This document shows, piece after piece, positions 50,366 to 51,345 of a stretch of 51,345 bases of DNA (position 1 is the first letter of the stretch; the number at the start of each line of letters is the position of its first letter). The notes beneath the pieces were generated by a model. That model was not told where the DNA came from. It worked only from the letters and a program-made list of their open reading frames with translations, and ran no database searches. This stretch comes from Nioella sediminis (GTDB taxonomy: Bacteria; Pseudomonadota; Alphaproteobacteria; Rhodobacterales; Rhodobacteraceae). A program made the position numbers and the translations under genes. The DNA is taken from the NCBI RefSeq assembly GCF_001879695.1, contig NZ_MNBL01000026.1, positions 1-51,345 on the forward strand. The letters are read 5' to 3'.

Positions 50366-51345
50366 TCAGTCCCCGATGCGGGCCCCTGTCTTCGTATCGA
50401 ACAGGTGGCAGTGATCCGCGGGGACTTCGATCGACACGGTGTCGTCGATTTCCGCACGGAAACTCTTGTCGGCCTTGGCACTGACCAGCGCGCCGCCGAT
50501 CTTCAGGCTGACCATTGTGGCCTCTCCCAGAAGCTCCAGCGTGTAGATCGGCGCGGTGATCTGGCCGCCCGCCTCCACAACGGTCGCATCCTCGGCCCGG
50601 AAGCCGAGCGTCACGGGGCCGTCCGGTGCATCCAGCCCGTGGATCGTGGTGTGGGGGGCCGTGAAGGTACCGCCCTTCAAGTCCCCCTCGACGAGGTTCA
50701 TCGCCGGGTTGCCGATGAAGCTGGCCACGAAGGTATTGGCGGGCTTGTCGTAGATCTCGGTCGGCGTGCCCAGTTGCTGCACGACTCCGTGGTTCATGAC
50801 CACGACGCGATCGGCCAGGGTCATTGCCTCGATCTGGTCATGGGTCACGTAGACGGTGGTGACCTTCAATTCATGGCTGAGGTTCTTGATCTGCGCCCGG
50901 GTCGAGACTCGCAGCTTGGCGTCGAGGTTCGACAGCGGCTCGTCCATCAGGAAGACCTGCGGCTGGCGCACGATGGCACGGGCAAGGGCCACCCGCTGCC
51001 GCTGGCCGCCCGACAATTCGGCGGGCTTGCGGTGCAGGAAGGGCTCCAGTTCCACCATGGCGGCGGCTTTCATGACCTTCTCGTCATGGGTCGCCGGGTC
51101 CACCTTGCGCACCTTCAGCGGGAAGCGGATGTTCTCGTAGACGTTCATGTTGGGGTAGAGCCCATAGCTCTGGAACACCATGGCGACGTCCCGATCCTTG
51201 GGTTCAAGGTTGTTCACGACGGTGCCGCCGACGATGATCTCACCCTCGGTCGGATCTTCCAGCCCCGCGATCATCCGCATCGTGGTGGTCTTGCCGCAGC
51301 CCGAGGGGCCAAGGAGAACAAGAAACTCCTCGTCCGCGATGGTCA
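50366..51345 (-). CDS. ABC transporter ATPase (MalK/UgpC-type), 5' end outside the window
   Basis: At least 326 codons of an ABC ATPase, open to the window edge. Motifs seen are Walker A (LGPSGCGKTTTM, just before position 51280), Q-loop (VFQSYGLYPNMNV), signature ([14 protein letters not shown]), Walker B ([15 protein letters not shown]) and H-loop (VYVTHDQIEAM). A C-terminal TOBE-type regulatory domain ends AKADKSFRAEIDDTVSIEVP and a short tail. About 15-20 N-terminal residues are missing. As the first gene seen in this operon, it may be preceded by more genes and the promoter. Confidence 0.92.
   Translation of the reverse strand, partial: TIADEEFLVLLGPSGCGKTTTMRMIAGLEDPTEGEIIVGGTVVNNLEPKDRDVAMVFQSYGLYPNMNVYENIRFPLKVRKVDPATHDEKVMKAAAMVELEPFLHRKPAELSGGQRQRVALARAIVRQPQVFLMDEPLSNLDAKLRVSTRAQIKNLSHELKVTTVYVTHDQIEAMTLADRVVVMNHGVVQQLGTPTEIYDKPANTFVASFIGNPAMNLVEGDLKGGTFTAPHTTIHGLDAPDGPVTLGFRAEDATVVEAGGQITAPIYTLELLGEATMVSLKIGGALVSAKADKSFRAEIDDTVSIEVPADHCHLFDTKTGARIGD

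Overview
The window is high-GC, almost gap-free DNA with many 1-4 nt gene overlaps. Its gene content fits a Rhodobacteraceae (roseobacter/Rhodobacter-type) alphaproteobacterium: ruvCAB-ybgC-tolQ order, a sorbitol/mannitol smoEFGKS-mtlK operon, short-form hisG with hisZ next to hisS, a B12-dependent ribonucleotide reductase, a bacterial homospermidine synthase, a Hint-domain protein and a DUF1127 small protein. No rRNA, tRNA, CRISPR array, insertion sequence, integrase or prophage gene was seen, so this looks like chromosomal DNA with catabolic (accessory) islands rather than a mobile element.

Layout. 1-5.6 kb (minus): ruvC-ruvA-ruvB, two proteins of unknown function, a GFA-fold protein, ybgC, tolQ and the first codons of tolR. 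5.9-10.5 kb: a DUF1127 protein, a small membrane protein, prmA, msrA and a large secreted alpha/beta hydrolase. 10.9-13.3 kb (plus): an MFS transporter and a membrane fatty-acid desaturase. 13.3-20.8 kb (minus): a LacI regulator followed by the polyol ABC importer smoEFGK, sorbitol dehydrogenase smoS and mannitol dehydrogenase mtlK, with two operator-like palindromes before smoE. 21-24.6 kb: slyX, diverging from the overlapping hisS-hisZ-hisG. 24.9-37.4 kb: a porin-like barrel, a DUF1489-type protein, nrdJ, an M15-type peptidase coupled to an internally duplicated secreted protein, an LpxR-like lipid A deacylase, a Hint protein, rpsD, hss, and a YeeE/YedE sulfur transporter diverging from an MFS gene over an ATTC-N8-GAAT site.

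37.4-51.3 kb (minus) is the most interesting part: a run of at least 13 codirectional genes that looks like one catabolic programme. It has a MalFGK/UgpC-type ABC importer (ATPase cut by the window edge, binding protein, two permeases), a HisD-fold dehydrogenase, two proteins each built of two NTF2/SnoaL-like domains, an SDR, an embedded LacI regulator, a bicupin, a lone MetE-type zinc domain, an alpha/beta hydrolase and an RraA-type aldolase. I cannot name its substrate; a polyol, sugar acid or sulfonated C3 compound would fit the families. Its longer gene gaps carry conspicuous structures: four consecutive perfect 20-bp palindromes (45504-45595), a 16-bp inverted repeat enclosing a G-quadruplex motif (47004-47062), 11-bp tandem repeats with a hairpin (40441-40492), and several GC-rich hairpins. 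These gaps, and the pathway itself, are the best candidates for something undescribed.
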